From Symsagittifera roscoffensis (taxonomy: Eukaryota > Xenacoelomorpha > Acoela > Convolutidae): 36,396 bases of DNA. The DNA lies in the NCBI RefSeq assembly GCF_963678635.1, contig NW_026970844.1:1-36396 (forward strand), read 5' to 3'. The position numbers and the translations under genes are program-made. Shown one piece after another: positions 21,420-31,520 of the stretch. Below the pieces are notes generated by a model. It was not told the DNA's origin. It did not search any database and worked only from the letters and a program-made list of their open reading frames with translations. Numbering within the stretch: the stretch's first letter is position 1; each line of letters begins with the position of its first letter.

Positions 21420-22254
21420 ACTTTGAAGAAGACGGAACTACCTCGGGCCCTTTTCGGTTTTCTAATGCATGATCAACCCAATCGTTTACCCTGTCAGAAC
21501 GACGATCAACCGAAGACGCCAGCTCGAGATGCTGATCTATTTCAAACTCTTCGAGGTATTCAGTTTTAACCATTTTTGCTTCAGCTACTTTAATACGATT
21601 TTCTTCGCTCAATCGTTCCATTTCAAGCCGACGTTTTTCGATTCGTAAACGATTCTTGCTCTTTACGGTCAATTTCAAATTTAATTTCTTGTTGTTTTCG
21701 TTCCATCTCAATCAGATGCTGTTGCTCTTCGATGATGGCTTCCTGTTGTTTCAGTCTTAAGGTTGCTTCATGTTGTTTTTCCAACTCTCCTCGCTTCATC
21801 TTCGCTAGGAGCAGCTCTTTGCGGCGCTCAATGGGGTCAATGATTTCATTGAGTTTTGCTTGCTCGACCCGAATTTTGCCGATTTTGATGAAACTTTTGA
21901 TCGACTAGTTTCACTGACGCGGACCTCTGAATCTTGTTTAGATTCCATATGAACGCGAGCCTTACCAGTTACTTCATCGTTAACTTTAACTATCCTATCC
22001 CACCATGCAGCCAACTCCGTTAATAATTTGCTAGGGTTATCGGTTTTATTAGCTAATATCACAAGTTCATCATTTTTAGCTAATGCTTTTTCGAGAATAC
22101 TCTTGCAAGATTCAATTTAGGCGTTTGTTTTTGTTTTCCGAATTGGTCCCTCTAAACTCTCAGTTATGCGACTGTGAACTACGGAAAGCTCATTTTCTAG
22201 TGATGTTCGACCATTCATCAATCGTCGATATTTTAACTCAATTTGTTCTGTCAT
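21379..22254 (-). pseudogene. gag: Gag N-terminal part, broken into several frames
   Basis: A likely native start, ATG at 22254 (MTEQIELKYRRLMNGR), runs to a TAA at 22117-22119. The same frame reopens (SILEKALAKNDELVILANK) and ends near 21805. The downstream part shifts to other frames and reads a long, charged coiled coil (LNEIIDPIERRKELLLAK, then RIEKRRLEMERLSEENRIKV and KTEYLEEFEIDQHLEL). This is the usual layout of Pao/BEL Gag before DUF1759. At least one stop and two frameshifts are present. The last piece runs into the inverted LTR fragment and stops there. Confidence 0.75.
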
Positions 22255-22404
22255 TTTGATTTTTTTGAACTTGTTCACTTCTACTCAACCGCTCAACTGC
22301 TCAGTTTGAGAGAAAAAAGGGAATAAATAATTTAAGACCTTAACTTTAGTATTGATAAATTATATTCTGACTCATTAAACAATATCACACACTAGAGAAG
22401 CACT

Positions 22405-23016
22405 TCATTTAATTCCTAGTTGCTGCTCAGCATTTCTTCTGTTTCGATTAGCTTGCCGCTTGCGTTTTCCTGGCTTAGGAGTATTCTTCTTTGAAATAAT
22501 GTACTTCAAATTCTTGCTATAACGCCTAAGGATCGTAAACGTTTTCAGTTCTAGAGAATGATCCTGGTGTAGTTGTAAGTACTTTTGCCCTAACTCAGTG
22601 AGGTTCTGCTTCCTTCTAGATATCAGGTATGTTACTATATTAATAACTAATATACCTGACTCTTTCAACTTACTATATATATCTTCCGTGCCTACACGTT
22701 TACAGTAAACGATTGCATAAATTTTACGTTTATATTTTAAAAGAATCTTCTTAAGCTGGTTAGAAGTTAGTGCGTTAAAGTTATTACTACGGTGTCGACT
22801 AATAGAGTTATTAACGGCGTCGTGCCAAATAACAATGTCGTTTCGGTTTAAGAGATAGTGATCAAGTTGATTCTGACAAGTTTTACGGACGTTCACTGCG
22901 TTATGGTTGAAACTTAACCCGGGAATGGCTAAGCACGATTGAGATACACGCTTTTGCGAAGCGGGGGAAAGTATTTTCAAAGCGTGGTGCAGCGAGCTAG
23001 CAGCTAGTATGAACAT
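22405..23016 (-). CDS. Extra ORF upstream of gag, SGNH-hydrolase-like
   Basis: An intact 203-codon frame, starting at the ATG at 23016 (an in-frame TAA lies just before it), sits between the repeats of the 5' leader and Gag. It reads FILAASSLHHALKIL, then LAIPGLSFNHNAV, then DIVIWHDAVNNSISRHRSNN, IYAIVYCKRVGTEDIY and ILVINIVTYL. It ends with a basic tail (KPGKRKRQANRNRR). The order nucleophile-Ser block, Gly block and D-xx-NN block, with alternating hydrophobic strands, resembles an SGNH/GDSL hydrolase with altered motifs: AASS in place of GDS and WHDAVNNS in place of GxND. This is inferred by eye. It stayed open while Gag decayed. It might be an accessory retrotransposon protein or a captured gene. 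Confidence 0.6.
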   Translation of the reverse strand: MFILAASSLHHALKILSPASQKRVSQSCLAIPGLSFNHNAVNVRKTCQNQLDHYLLNRNDIVIWHDAVNNSISRHRSNNFNALTSNQLKKILLKYKRKIYAIVYCKRVGTEDIYSKLKESGILVINIVTYLISRRKQNLTELGQKYLQLHQDHSLELKTFTILRRYSKNLKYIISKKNTPKPGKRKRQANRNRRNAEQQLGIK

Positions 23017-23990
23017 TTAGTGAATTAAATCAACTTTAGAGGAAGGGAATCAAGCAAACCGCGACCTGACCTCCCGCAACACCCTGAGCTAACAAGGTTG
23101 TAGCATAAGGTAAGACGATTTGCTTGATAATACGCTACGGGTCTCGACTACGGCTACTTTTATGCAAATGAACTAGTTTAGTTAGCTGCACCACGTTTCA
23201 AGAATAAACACGGCGTTTTTCCAGAAATTTTTTTTTCGAAAATTTTGGTTTTATTTCCGAAAATTTTCCAAATTTTTTTTTTTTCGAATTTTTTTTCCGA
23301 AATTTTTTTTTCCACGTTTTCACCCAACGGTTCAAGTTCCAACAATAACCTGATGCGTTTGCGAAACTTTGAGTTTTTTTTTCTAAAAAGTCCGAAATTT
23401 TGGGCAAAAAACTCGACTCGGTCGTGTTAATTAAATTATTATGAAACCAGGCGCTTTGCTGAAAATTTGCAAAACTTTAAAATTTTTGGAAAAAAAAATC
23501 AAAAATTTTCAATTTTTTTTTCAAAATATTTGGCCTTTTTTTTCGATACGGTGTTGAGCTTACAAAAACGGTGTTAGGATAACGTAATTAAGGTTTTTGA
23601 GGCCGGTTTTTTCCTAAACCCACAGAAAATTTTCTGATCAGGTTTTGGTATCGAGAAGAATGGGGGGTTACGATTTTGCCATCAAAAAACCTCGTATCAG
23701 AATTTAAAGCATCAAATCAGCAAGTTAGCACAAATGGATAAAGTTTTGGTTTTTTAATCTCACAAGTTTTGTAGAGGCGTTCACCGGTAGATTCCAAAAA
23801 TCCACAGAAAACTTCGGGTCTTGAGAAAAAATAGGTGTCCACAATCCACAATCAGGATACCTGAAAAGGCCTCCCCTTCTAACTGGGACGTTTCGGCTAA
23901 CTGGGTCGATAAAGGCGCTCGGGCAAAGTTGCCTTCTGATCTGTAATCTGAGTTGCCTACTCTGAGTCCCTTCTAAGTGGGACGTTTCGG
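23017..23990. other. AT-rich 5' leader of the BEL element
   Basis: No gene is recognised. It contains imperfect TTTTTTTTCGAAATTTT-type repeats (23220-23320, 23480-23550). The long minus-strand frame from 23725 to 24582 begins in LTR sequence and is held open by the tandem repeats; I do not call it a gene. Confidence 0.5.
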
Positions 23991-24106
23991 CTAAGTGGGT
24001 CGTTTCGGCCAATCGGGTCGTTTCGGCCAATCGGGTCGTTTCGGCCAATCGGGTCGTTTCGGCTAATCGGGTCGTTTCGGCCAATTGCGTCGTTTCGGCC
24101 AATTGG
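23991..24106. repeat. 18-bp tandem repeat GGGTCGTTTCGGCCAATC
   Basis: About six head-to-tail copies of GGGTCGTTTCGGCCAATC are present with minor changes. In the minus frame each copy would encode a six-residue unit (RLAETT). Confidence 0.85.
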
Positions 24107-24149
24107 CCACCTTCTGACAAATTTTGGCTAATTGGACCCTTTCGTACAA

Positions 24150-24478
24150 TGGGTTCGTTTTGGCAACTTTCAGCGTATTGCACACTTTCGGCCAATTGGG
24201 TCGTTTGGGCAACTTTCGGCTTATCGCACACTTTCGGCCAATTGGGTCGTTTGGGCAATTTTCGGCTTATTGCACACTTTCGGCTAATTGGGTCGTTTGG
24301 GCAACTTTCGGCTTCTCGCACACTTTCGGCCAATTGGGTCGTTTGGGCAACTTTCGGCTTATCGCACACTTTCGGCCAATTGGAGCGTTTGGGCAACTTT
24401 CGGCTTATCGCACACTTTCGGCCAATTGGGTCGTTTGGGCAATTTTCGGCATATTGCACACTTTCGGCCAATTGGGTC
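24150..24478. repeat. 46-bp tandem repeat, about seven copies
   Basis: The unit contains GGGTCGTTTGGGCAACTTTC followed by GGCTTATCGCACACTTTCGG and CCAATT. Because 46 is not a multiple of three, the minus frame passes through all three phases and gives a 46-residue super-repeat. It lies in the leader near the primer-binding site and shares its TCGTTT...GGCCAAT core with the 18-bp repeat, so the two arrays are related. Confidence 0.9.
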
Positions 24479-24511
24479 GTACTGTCCGGAATATCTAACG
24501 TCCAGAATACC

Positions 24512-24529
24512 GTCCGGGTCGGCGGACCA
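24512..24529 (-). other. Candidate primer-binding site
   Basis: Three bases inside the 5' LTR, the minus strand reads TGGTCCGCCGACCCGG, which starts with the TGG expected to pair with a tRNA CCA end. The implied tRNA 3' end (CGGCGGACCA) is closest, from memory, to tRNA-Tyr type ends. The tRNA assignment is a guess. Confidence 0.55.
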
Positions 24530-24532
24530 AAA

Positions 24533-24821
24533 TGTGCCGCACTCTCGTGTATCCTGTAAGACCTTACAAAAACCTGCTTCAATATCTGTAAATTATCGGC
24601 AATTCAACAGATAATATATAGAATAAGTAATATCAGTTGAAATTTTTAGCCATACGAATTTCAACAATCTCAAAAATCTATAAACATTTTGATGGCAAAC
24701 TGACCTTAATCGGACAAACCAGTAGTTTTCAAGGCCTTTTGTCTAAGCAAATCTAATTTTAGCTTTTTCACTTTCCCGCTATAATGACGTCATTAATTTA
24801 AGATTAATTTAAGCGCGAACA
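24533..24821 (-). repeat. 5' LTR of the BEL element
   Basis: It is 289 bp with the same TG...CA ends as the copy at 15202-15505, and lacks the 15-bp internal duplication. It carries TGACGTCA at 24785-24792 and a TATA-like CTATATATTA on the minus strand. It is followed by the CGGGT duplication. Confidence 0.95.
24785..24792. promoter_or_regulatory. Perfect CRE palindrome TGACGTCA in the 5' LTR
   Basis: Same site as in the other LTR, about 30 bases from the LTR start in the reading direction of the element. A CREB/ATF site that could drive element transcription is an inference. Confidence 0.5.
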
Positions 24822-24826
24822 CGGGT

Positions 24827-25517
24827 TTGCAACGAAAAACTGTTTTTGGCTGTTTTTTGAAGTTAAATTTTAAAGCATCCCCCTCCTGGCAAAAAAAAAT
24901 GATTATACAAATGTTTGTTAAGAAACGAGGTTTTCTAAATGTTTATTCTTCGAAAAAATTTTATGGACACTTGTGCTCTAATGACACAGTAATCGCTTCA
25001 CATGGTAGATAGTTAGTTTTACTGAATCAGGGCCAAAATTCTCCAAATGTTTAGAAATCAATTAATTTTAAGAATAAAGTTCTTTTCAAAGTTTCCACAT
25101 AATGAAATTGTTTTAGCATAATCTACTCATGGACTCTTTTTTCTGTATTTTGTGGAAAAATACAGTAATAGCACGAAACAAAAACAATGACGTAATTCTT
25201 CAACAACTTCAGTGGTCAGAACAATAAATCGGTTCATCAAAAGACCTATAGTGGCAAAGATTATGGAAAGAATGGGCAAAAGCTGTATGGATCGATTGAC
25301 CGCACAGAAATTTAGTTATCTTTGATAAGGATAAATTCAAAGGCACCATGCCTGTTTGAATTTATTGATCATCATTTGAAGATGAAATTTCAGTGCGGGC
25401 ATGCAAGCTATCCGTCTTTTATCAATTACTTCCATAATCATGGCCGTTAGGCGTTTTTTATTTGTTCATTTTTTAATCCGATCCCTGCTGTGAGCCAAAA
25501 TGTGCAAATCAGCCTAC
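24827..25517. other. Stretch downstream of the TM exon, no exon recognised
   Basis: The TM exon ends with a donor (GTAGGC), so at least one more exon must follow on the minus strand. None was recognised between the TM exon and the BEL element. It may lie on the far side of that element. Confidence 0.4.
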
Positions 25518-25620
25518 CTTAGTTTGAAGCCACTTATCATCAAGTTATAGAAGAGGTAGACACCGAGCACAATCACACACGCTATGCTCACTGCCATTCC
25601 ACACACAGCGAAGGCCGCCT
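25518..25620 (-). CDS. Alpha2delta/CACHD1-like gene: transmembrane exon
   Basis: This is a 103-base exon with acceptor tttatttttcag and donor GTAGGC. It completes a Glu codon from the previous exon, then reads AAFAVCGMAVSIACVIVLGV and YLFYNLMISGFKLR, a single membrane helix followed by basic residues. A helix near the C-terminus with more coding sequence after it fits a CACHD1-like type I protein better than a GPI-anchored alpha2delta. The exon leaves in phase 2; the cytoplasmic tail exon was not found. Confidence 0.75.
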
Positions 25621-26109
25621 CTGAAAAATAAAACTCACTTCAGAAAAAAACAAGTTGAAATCTTTTTCCTAAAGCATTCTAGGGGAGAGGAAGTTTATTT
25701 AACTTCCAACTCATTTTTAACCAATCAGAATAGAATAGCGCTCAAAATAGAAGTTGAGAGTTGTTGTGGAAGACAGCAAATACTTATAAGTTGCACAAAT
25801 TGTCGAGGCATACCAATTTAGTTTACGTAGCCTAATTGATTAGACATAATTTGCTTGATTATATTACGCTTTCCTGTAAAAAATTATTTTATGTTTCATC
25901 CGAAAAAAAAAAGGAAAAATGAGAGCATCACTATTCAGCAACAAGCACAAGTTGTAGCATGTTCCCAAACCCACCCCCTTGACCGACCAGTATATTTCCG
26001 TTCAGGCTCAGAAATATTCCAATGTTATTGAAAAATGTTTCAGATAAACTCAAAAATGTTCTGTATGCTTATTTTAAGGTAGTCTGACCCTGCAGATGTC
26101 CTACAAGCT

Positions 26110-26670
26110 CGGGTCAAAGTGCTCGATTCATGTTTTGACTACATCGACCACATTTCAGTATTTTGCGACTAAAATTCGGTATGTTTTGACATTCTCGAAC
26201 AAATTTTGGTAGATTTTGACTTTCTCGACCCAACAAAAATATGTTCGGTTTTGCTCGACGCAGTTCAGATATGTTTCAAATTTCTTGACCGAAACTCGAT
26301 ATGTTTCGGTTTTCTCAACCGACAATTAAATTAAAATAATTATTCGATCCTGAAAAAAAAAACGTTCCTAGTTTTCTACCAAAAATGGGTATGGTTCGAC
26401 TGTCTCGATTTTCTCCACAAAAAATCCAAAATTTATTTGAACCATCTCAATTTTGTTTCAGGCGCCGTCACTACGGGTCAAGACTTGCAATTTATGTTTC
26501 GACCGAATCGACCAAAAACTCGTACGTTTCAACCGTTTTGACCACAAAATCGGGTATGCTTCGACTGTTTCCGACCTGTGTTTTGACTTTCTTGACCGAA
26601 GTCGGTCATGTTTCGACTGCGCTCGTCCTATGTTTCGACTTTGTCGACCATCAAATATCATGGGTAAATT
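26110..26670. repeat. Degenerate tandem array, TATGTTTCGAC...CTCGACC motif
   Basis: About fifteen diverged units of roughly 30-40 bases, each with TATGTTT(C/T)GACT and TTCTCGACC parts, run through the intron between the exons at 27283 and 25518. Open frames on both strands here are produced by the repeat. A further short stretch of the same type lies at about 27055-27225. Confidence 0.65.
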
Positions 26671-27282
26671 GACAACAAATTATAGTGTATGCTCTTTACT
26701 TGAATTCTTGTGATGATGCTTGAGCTGAAGATAACTTATTTAAATTTTTTTAATTTCTATTCATTTTGTTTTTCTTTTCTTAACAAATCTGGACTGAAAC
26801 TGTTGATCTGAAAATTGATAATTGAAGGAAGTTTAGTAGAATTTACTTTTTGTTGCCGCAGGAACCCTGAGATCTGGAATAATTAAAGGATTCCCTCTGA
26901 AACTTTTAGTTTTGCGGCAAGCAAATATCCTCAACTGATTGTTGCTGATTGCAACTTTCTGACGGAGGCCTTTTCCGAGCATATATAAGCTCTGTTTCAA
27001 AGTTAAGAATTCATAAACATTTTCAAAAAAAAATTGAAAAAAAAAATCAGGTTGTGCTCGACCTAAGTTTTGACTTTGCTCGACCTATGTCTCGTCTCCC
27101 TCCACCACAACTGAGTATCATTCGAATTTGAACTCGACTTTGCTTCTTGACTGTTGAATTCCATTAAAAAACTGCGCCTGCTCGACTTTCAAAATCGAAA
27201 CATTCGTCGAGCACCTCGACCCGGGTGTCGTAAAAAAAAAATTTTTTTTCTTCTTTCGTACGAGCCTCTTTTTTGATCTTAC

Positions 27283-27513
27283 CCTTAATGGTAAATTGCA
27301 GTCCAAATGATGTATGGTAGAGGTGACCGCCTGGATTTATTAAACCGGCATCAAAATCAAACTTGAAAACTTGGTGACCAGTTTGAAGGCTAAGTTTACT
27401 GTCACGAATCGAGTAGGAGTAGCACTCTGAAAGGGTCTCTAAGTTGTCTTCACTGGAACCCAGAAGATCAAAGGAAGCTATTGCAGTCTGTGCCGAACAT
27501 CGTAAGCTGAAGT
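27283..27513 (-). CDS. Alpha2delta/CACHD1-like gene: membrane-proximal ectodomain exon
   Basis: This is a 231-base exon with acceptor accttgtttag and donor GTAAGA, in phase with both neighbours (phase 1 in, phase 1 out). It reads FSLRCSAQTAIASFDLLGSS, then ECYSYSIRDSKLSLQTG and a segment ending FGLQFTIK. It contains two cysteines, likely extracellular, just before the membrane helix. No separate domain was recognised. Its identity rests on the splice phases and its position in the gene. Confidence 0.7.
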
Positions 27514-28795
27514 CTAAACAAGGTTAACCGGTTACTGAGCTAAAGCATATGATGTTCCAAACAAACTGATTTATTAAGAGAAAAGCAGAAAAAAGAAACG
27601 TTTCTAGACAGGGCAAACGATTTAGGTGAAAATTGCAAAAAATAATTTTCACATAGCCAATTGTTAGTTGGAAAAAAGTTAATGAACGCAAGGAAAAAAA
27701 AGCTGAAGTGGTTTTTGAAGAAACTTCACTTTTCCAAGTTTAAAAAGACATGTATATACCCTTAAAAGTGCATCATTTTTAAATGCCATTAATGAACAAT
27801 ATATTTTTGGTACTTTTTTGATATGCAGATTTTTGGTAGATTTTTACTGGACACCCTTCCAGTTTTTACTGATGTACCAAAAAAAGGGCAAAAAAAGCAA
27901 AAAAGCTAACCCTAGAATTTAACTTTTTCCATATTACTTTGCGGGGGGTGCGATGATTGCAAAAAATAAATGACCATAACAAAGAGGAACTGGAAAATTT
28001 TTTTTTGACAAAGAGTAACTCTTAAAATAACGATTATATTGTTTGCAATGTTTTTCTCCCAACTTCCAAACATCACTTCAAAGCTCTATAATTTTACCAA
28101 ACATTTTTGATATCAAACGTCACAATATAACTAGGAGATTCAGTTCTGATCACTTATAGAAAAAAATCTAACATCGAGCAAAAATCTTAAAGTCGATGAA
28201 ACAAAAAATCGATTTTATTCCCATTTTCAACCGAATTTCTTATTTTTTAATGGGTGGTTTTATAATGGGTGCTTTTATAAAGCGGAAAAGAAATTAGAGT
28301 TGTTGACATAATAACTTACAAAACGTTATAAGTGTAAATAGAACATATTTTTGTGAATTTCAGCCACTATTCAACTTGTCCTTTTTAGTCTAAAAATTGA
28401 AAAATTCAGACTTTTTTCTCAACACTGACAAAAATGTTTGAATTTAATTTGCAATCCAAATAACGAACAAAAGGGCTTCAAAACAACACTAATAACAGAA
28501 TATAAAACTTTCTTTGAGTTAGTCAAAAACCCAGAGTTCCTCCCATCCATTTGATGGGTAAGTGGCTTCTGGTTAGAAGACTTAAGAATAAAAACAATTT
28601 TACACTTTTTCTCCGTAAAAGTTAAAAAGAAAAACGCATCATCTAAAAAAGCAAATATTCATTTCGTGCAAAAGTAATTAAATTTTTGAGAAGACGTTGT
28701 TAACTATAAACCTCAGCTCAGTAAAAAGACTCAAAAAGAAAACAAATAAATTTCACCGTAGAACTCATGCGTGTACTAACAAAAAATGGATACCC

Positions 28796-29635
28796 ATCGA
28801 TTCTATACAGATAATGTAGCAGGAAAAGTTTAAAAATGATTTGAGTTGATTCAAAATCGATTTAGCTAAATACAAAAATGTAGCTTAAAAATAAGCTAAA
28901 ATCTTTTTTGTAAATGTTTTTTGTTTCAATTTCTTATGAATTTGATTCGATTTAAATAAACTTGAATAATTCTTAACGAACTTTTCTTAAACTCTTCTTA
29001 TACAAATTCTATACCGAATTTATTCAAATTGATCAAACAATTAAGAAATAGTGGAAATAAAACTTTTACAAATGCTTTTTAATCAACTTTTCGTTTTGAT
29101 GTTTGATTGGAAAATACGCTATTAGGGTAACTAATATCTAATATTTCTGCACCAAAAACATTTTTTTTGATAATTTTCATTTTATGATATTAGTCTTAAA
29201 AAATTGAGCCTAAAACTTTGATAGTATAAAAACATTTTGCATAGTTCTACTTCACTTTACCATAGGAGCCCTTATTTTTGCTTTAATTTGAAATGGAACC
29301 CCTTAAACGCTTAAACTAAAAGTTTGCTATACAAAACTTTTTTTAAGTGACTCTTGCTCTCTATAGCTCTCTTGAGGTTTGATTTAGTAGAAAAATATGG
29401 TCAAGCTTCGAAGCAAAAAAAATAGTTATTTTAAATCAGTTTTGTTGAGATTTTGATGATTTTCACTATCTTGCAAAAATTCATTTAAATCGATTCATTT
29501 CCACTTTTTATGCAATTAAATTGATTTTTTATTCTGCTACTTAAATCCATTTAATCCATTCTACATCGATTTACGTATTCAAATGGGCTATCGCAAATCG
29601 ATTTCTATACAGTATATTATCTGTATAAAAATCTA
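28796..29635. mobile_element. Possible 0.84-kb element with inverted ends and ATCGATTT repeats
   Basis: ATCGATTCTATACAGATAATG at the left matches the inverted right end (ATAGATTTTTATACAGATAAT after reverse complement). Several AAATCGATTTA motifs lie inside, mostly towards the right end. It has no coding capacity and lies in the 2.7-kb intron 27514-30235. No target duplication was established. Confidence 0.35.
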
Positions 29636-30235
29636 TTTAAATCGATTTCAATCTCAAGTTTGTCACTGCGCGTATGGCTTTGTCATTGTTCTGACCACAC
29701 CAGAGCTCAAAAAAACTATGGCATGTGGTTCTTTTTCTAATCTATTTTGACTACTTTAAAGAAAACTCATAAGAATGTCAAATATGTTTTAAGGCCATTG
29801 GAGCCTTAGTTTGGGTTCTAAAACAATTTTCAAAAAATTTATTTCTGGATCAAGAAAAACTGGTCTGAACGAACTCGTTTTTCAGAATAAATCAGATAAA
29901 GGGTGACAGGAATTTACTTAAAGGCTGACACCAAAATTACATTCTTCTACAGTTACAGTTTTGACATCATATTAGCCATAATTATTAATCATTAGTGACT
30001 TTTTTCCTCTGGTTTACTCGACTTCTCCGGTAAAAAGTATAATAAGAAGTATTATTGCACATGAAAAAAGTTGAAATTAAAAAAATAAGTTTTCTCTTTT
30101 TCTGATAAATGTTTCTTCTATGATTCTGAGCAAGTTGTGCTTCTAGCTTAGCGACCAACTGTTCTTGTTGTCATTAAAAGTAGATAAGTAAACATATTTC
30201 ATAAGAAATGTTTTGAATGTTATTACAGTAAATAC

Positions 30236-30579
30236 CTTGAATATTGTGTCGAGTTACCAGGGTTCCGTTTAGGGCGCACTGTTTTGATATGATCTGGGCC
30301 ATTTGACTAACTATGCTTTCTTCTTCTGTTTTGGACCAATCAGCGCACAGAATTTCTCGATTCCGCGGTTGTTTAATCTTTTTTGTTTCCAAAGTGAGGG
30401 GGGTCAAAATAGGTTTTGAGTACTTGTAGGATGGACAAGGGTTAGAGTGTTTGGGCGAAGAAGTGGTAAAAGAGAAAGCGGCGTTGTTTCTAGCAGGGTG
30501 GAAAAGGGAACACCTGCTCAGTGAAATCGAGATTCCCTCTGATGTTTGCGCCCAGTTATTTTCCTTCTTAATAACAGAT
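30236..30579 (-). CDS. Alpha2delta/CACHD1-like gene: ectodomain exon
   Basis: This is a 344-base exon with acceptor tttgatttag and donor GTATTT, phase 2 in and phase 1 out, matching both neighbours. It reads SVIKKENNWAQTSEGISIS, RCSLFHPARNNAAFSF, then REILCADWSKTEEESIVSQ and KQCALNGTLVTRHNIQ. There are four cysteines and one N-glycosylation sequon (NGT), as expected for an extracellular segment. No catalytic motif was seen. Related sequence may be hard to detect because the C-terminal half of this superfamily diverges fast. Confidence 0.75.
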
Positions 30580-30887
30580 CTAAATCAAAAATGAGTATGT
30601 TCTAGAATAAAAGAAAAAAAGAAATATGACCTAAAAACTGTAGGTGAACACTTCTTTTCCGTCCGTTTATGAAATAAAAGTATCTGAGCAGCCTAATTTT
30701 GAAATCAAATATCAAAATCTAACAATTTTAAACATTCTTTTATGCAGAGTTTTTGTTCGTACTTTATCGGAAATCAACGATCCGTATTTTAAAAAATGAA
30801 TGCAATAGATTTTGGTCAACACGGTTGGTGATATGTCAAGCTATTTCAATAACTTTGATAATCGAATGAAAAATGTATAATATAAAC

Positions 30888-31142
30888 CTGAATTGAGGAG
30901 GAGCAAAAACTGCGTGGGATTTAGGCGTGACAATTCTAGATATGTGACTGCAGTAATCATAGTCTGCTTTCTGTGACCTTTTCTCTTCTTCGGTCGATAC
31001 TAGATGACCTGAATTGACCTCTGACCTCGAGGCACTGTTGAACACTACAGCGTCTATGATTTCACTGTGGATGAGGTCTTCTATTTCGAAGTATCTGATC
31101 TGCATTGGGTTGTAAGCGAGGACAGTCGAAACACAGTCGCAC
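30888..31142 (-). CDS. Alpha2delta/CACHD1-like gene: post-Cache ectodomain exon
   Basis: This is a 255-base exon with acceptor cttaaccctag and donor GTTTAT, phase 2 in and out. It reads CDCVSTVLAYNPMQIRYFEI, EDLIHSEIIDAVVFNS and DYDYCSHISRIVTPKSH ending PPQF. The I-R-Y-F-E-I-E-D-L-I wording resembles the VDLLEVE-like segment that follows the Cache region in alpha2delta proteins (recalled, not searched). It follows the large exon directly in the ectodomain. Confidence 0.75.
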
Positions 31143-31239
31143 CTAGGGTTAAGTTAATACCATAAATTCAACTTAAGCATCAAAATCAAGTTAAAATTTT
31201 ACTGACTTTTACTTTGTTTTCATGCAGAATAGCTAACTT

Positions 31240-31365
31240 ATAATCCATTATAATTGATTTTTTTTTTGTGAAAAAATTTTTTGATAGAAAAAGGGATTAT
31301 AACCTATTATAATAAATTATAGAAGATTATAAGAGATTTTCGGAAAAATTATAATCAATTATAAG
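31240..31365. repeat. ATTATAAT palindromic cluster in an intron
   Basis: Repeats such as ATAATCCATTATAATTGATT and AATTATAATCAATTATAAGG resemble the cluster at 14.6-15.2 kb. A third patch lies at about 32080-32200. Confidence 0.5.
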
Positions 31366-31434
31366 GTGGCAGGACAATCTGCCCTCTTCCAAACTACCCT
31401 ACACCTTTCTTCCTCATGCCCTTATATCCTACAT

Positions 31435-31520
31435 ACCAATCTACCCTATACCAATCTACCCTATACTAATCTATCTTATACTAATCTACCTTATACTAAT
31501 CTGCCTTATATACCAATCTA
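31435..31520. repeat. 15-bp tandem repeat, five to six copies
   Basis: The unit TAATCTACCTTATAC (with CAATCTACCCTATAC variants) is repeated head to tail in the intron between the exons at 32453 and 31142. Confidence 0.85.

Larger units (their letters stand above)
15202..24821 (-). mobile_element. Pao/BEL LTR retrotransposon, defective, 9.6 kb
   Basis: Two LTRs (304 and 289 bp) with TG...CA ends and 5-bp CGGGT duplications enclose a minus-strand set of Gag, aspartic protease, RT, RNase H and integrase in Pao/BEL order. An extra ORF and tandem repeats lie between the 5' LTR and Gag. The LTRs differ by about five substitutions and one 15-bp tandem duplication, so the insertion is not very recent. 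The copy is inactive as it stands: it has stops and frameshifts in Gag, a UAG between protease and RT, and a frameshift in RNase H. No env-like gene was seen. Confidence 0.95.

Noticed and set aside
23725-24582. 285-codon minus-strand frame in the BEL leader
   Set aside because: It starts in the LTR, is kept open by tandem repeats, has parallel open frames on the other strand, and shows no domain.
26385-26713. Overlapping frames on both strands with repeated CFD or STKHD words
   Set aside because: They are products of the degenerate CTCGAC tandem array.
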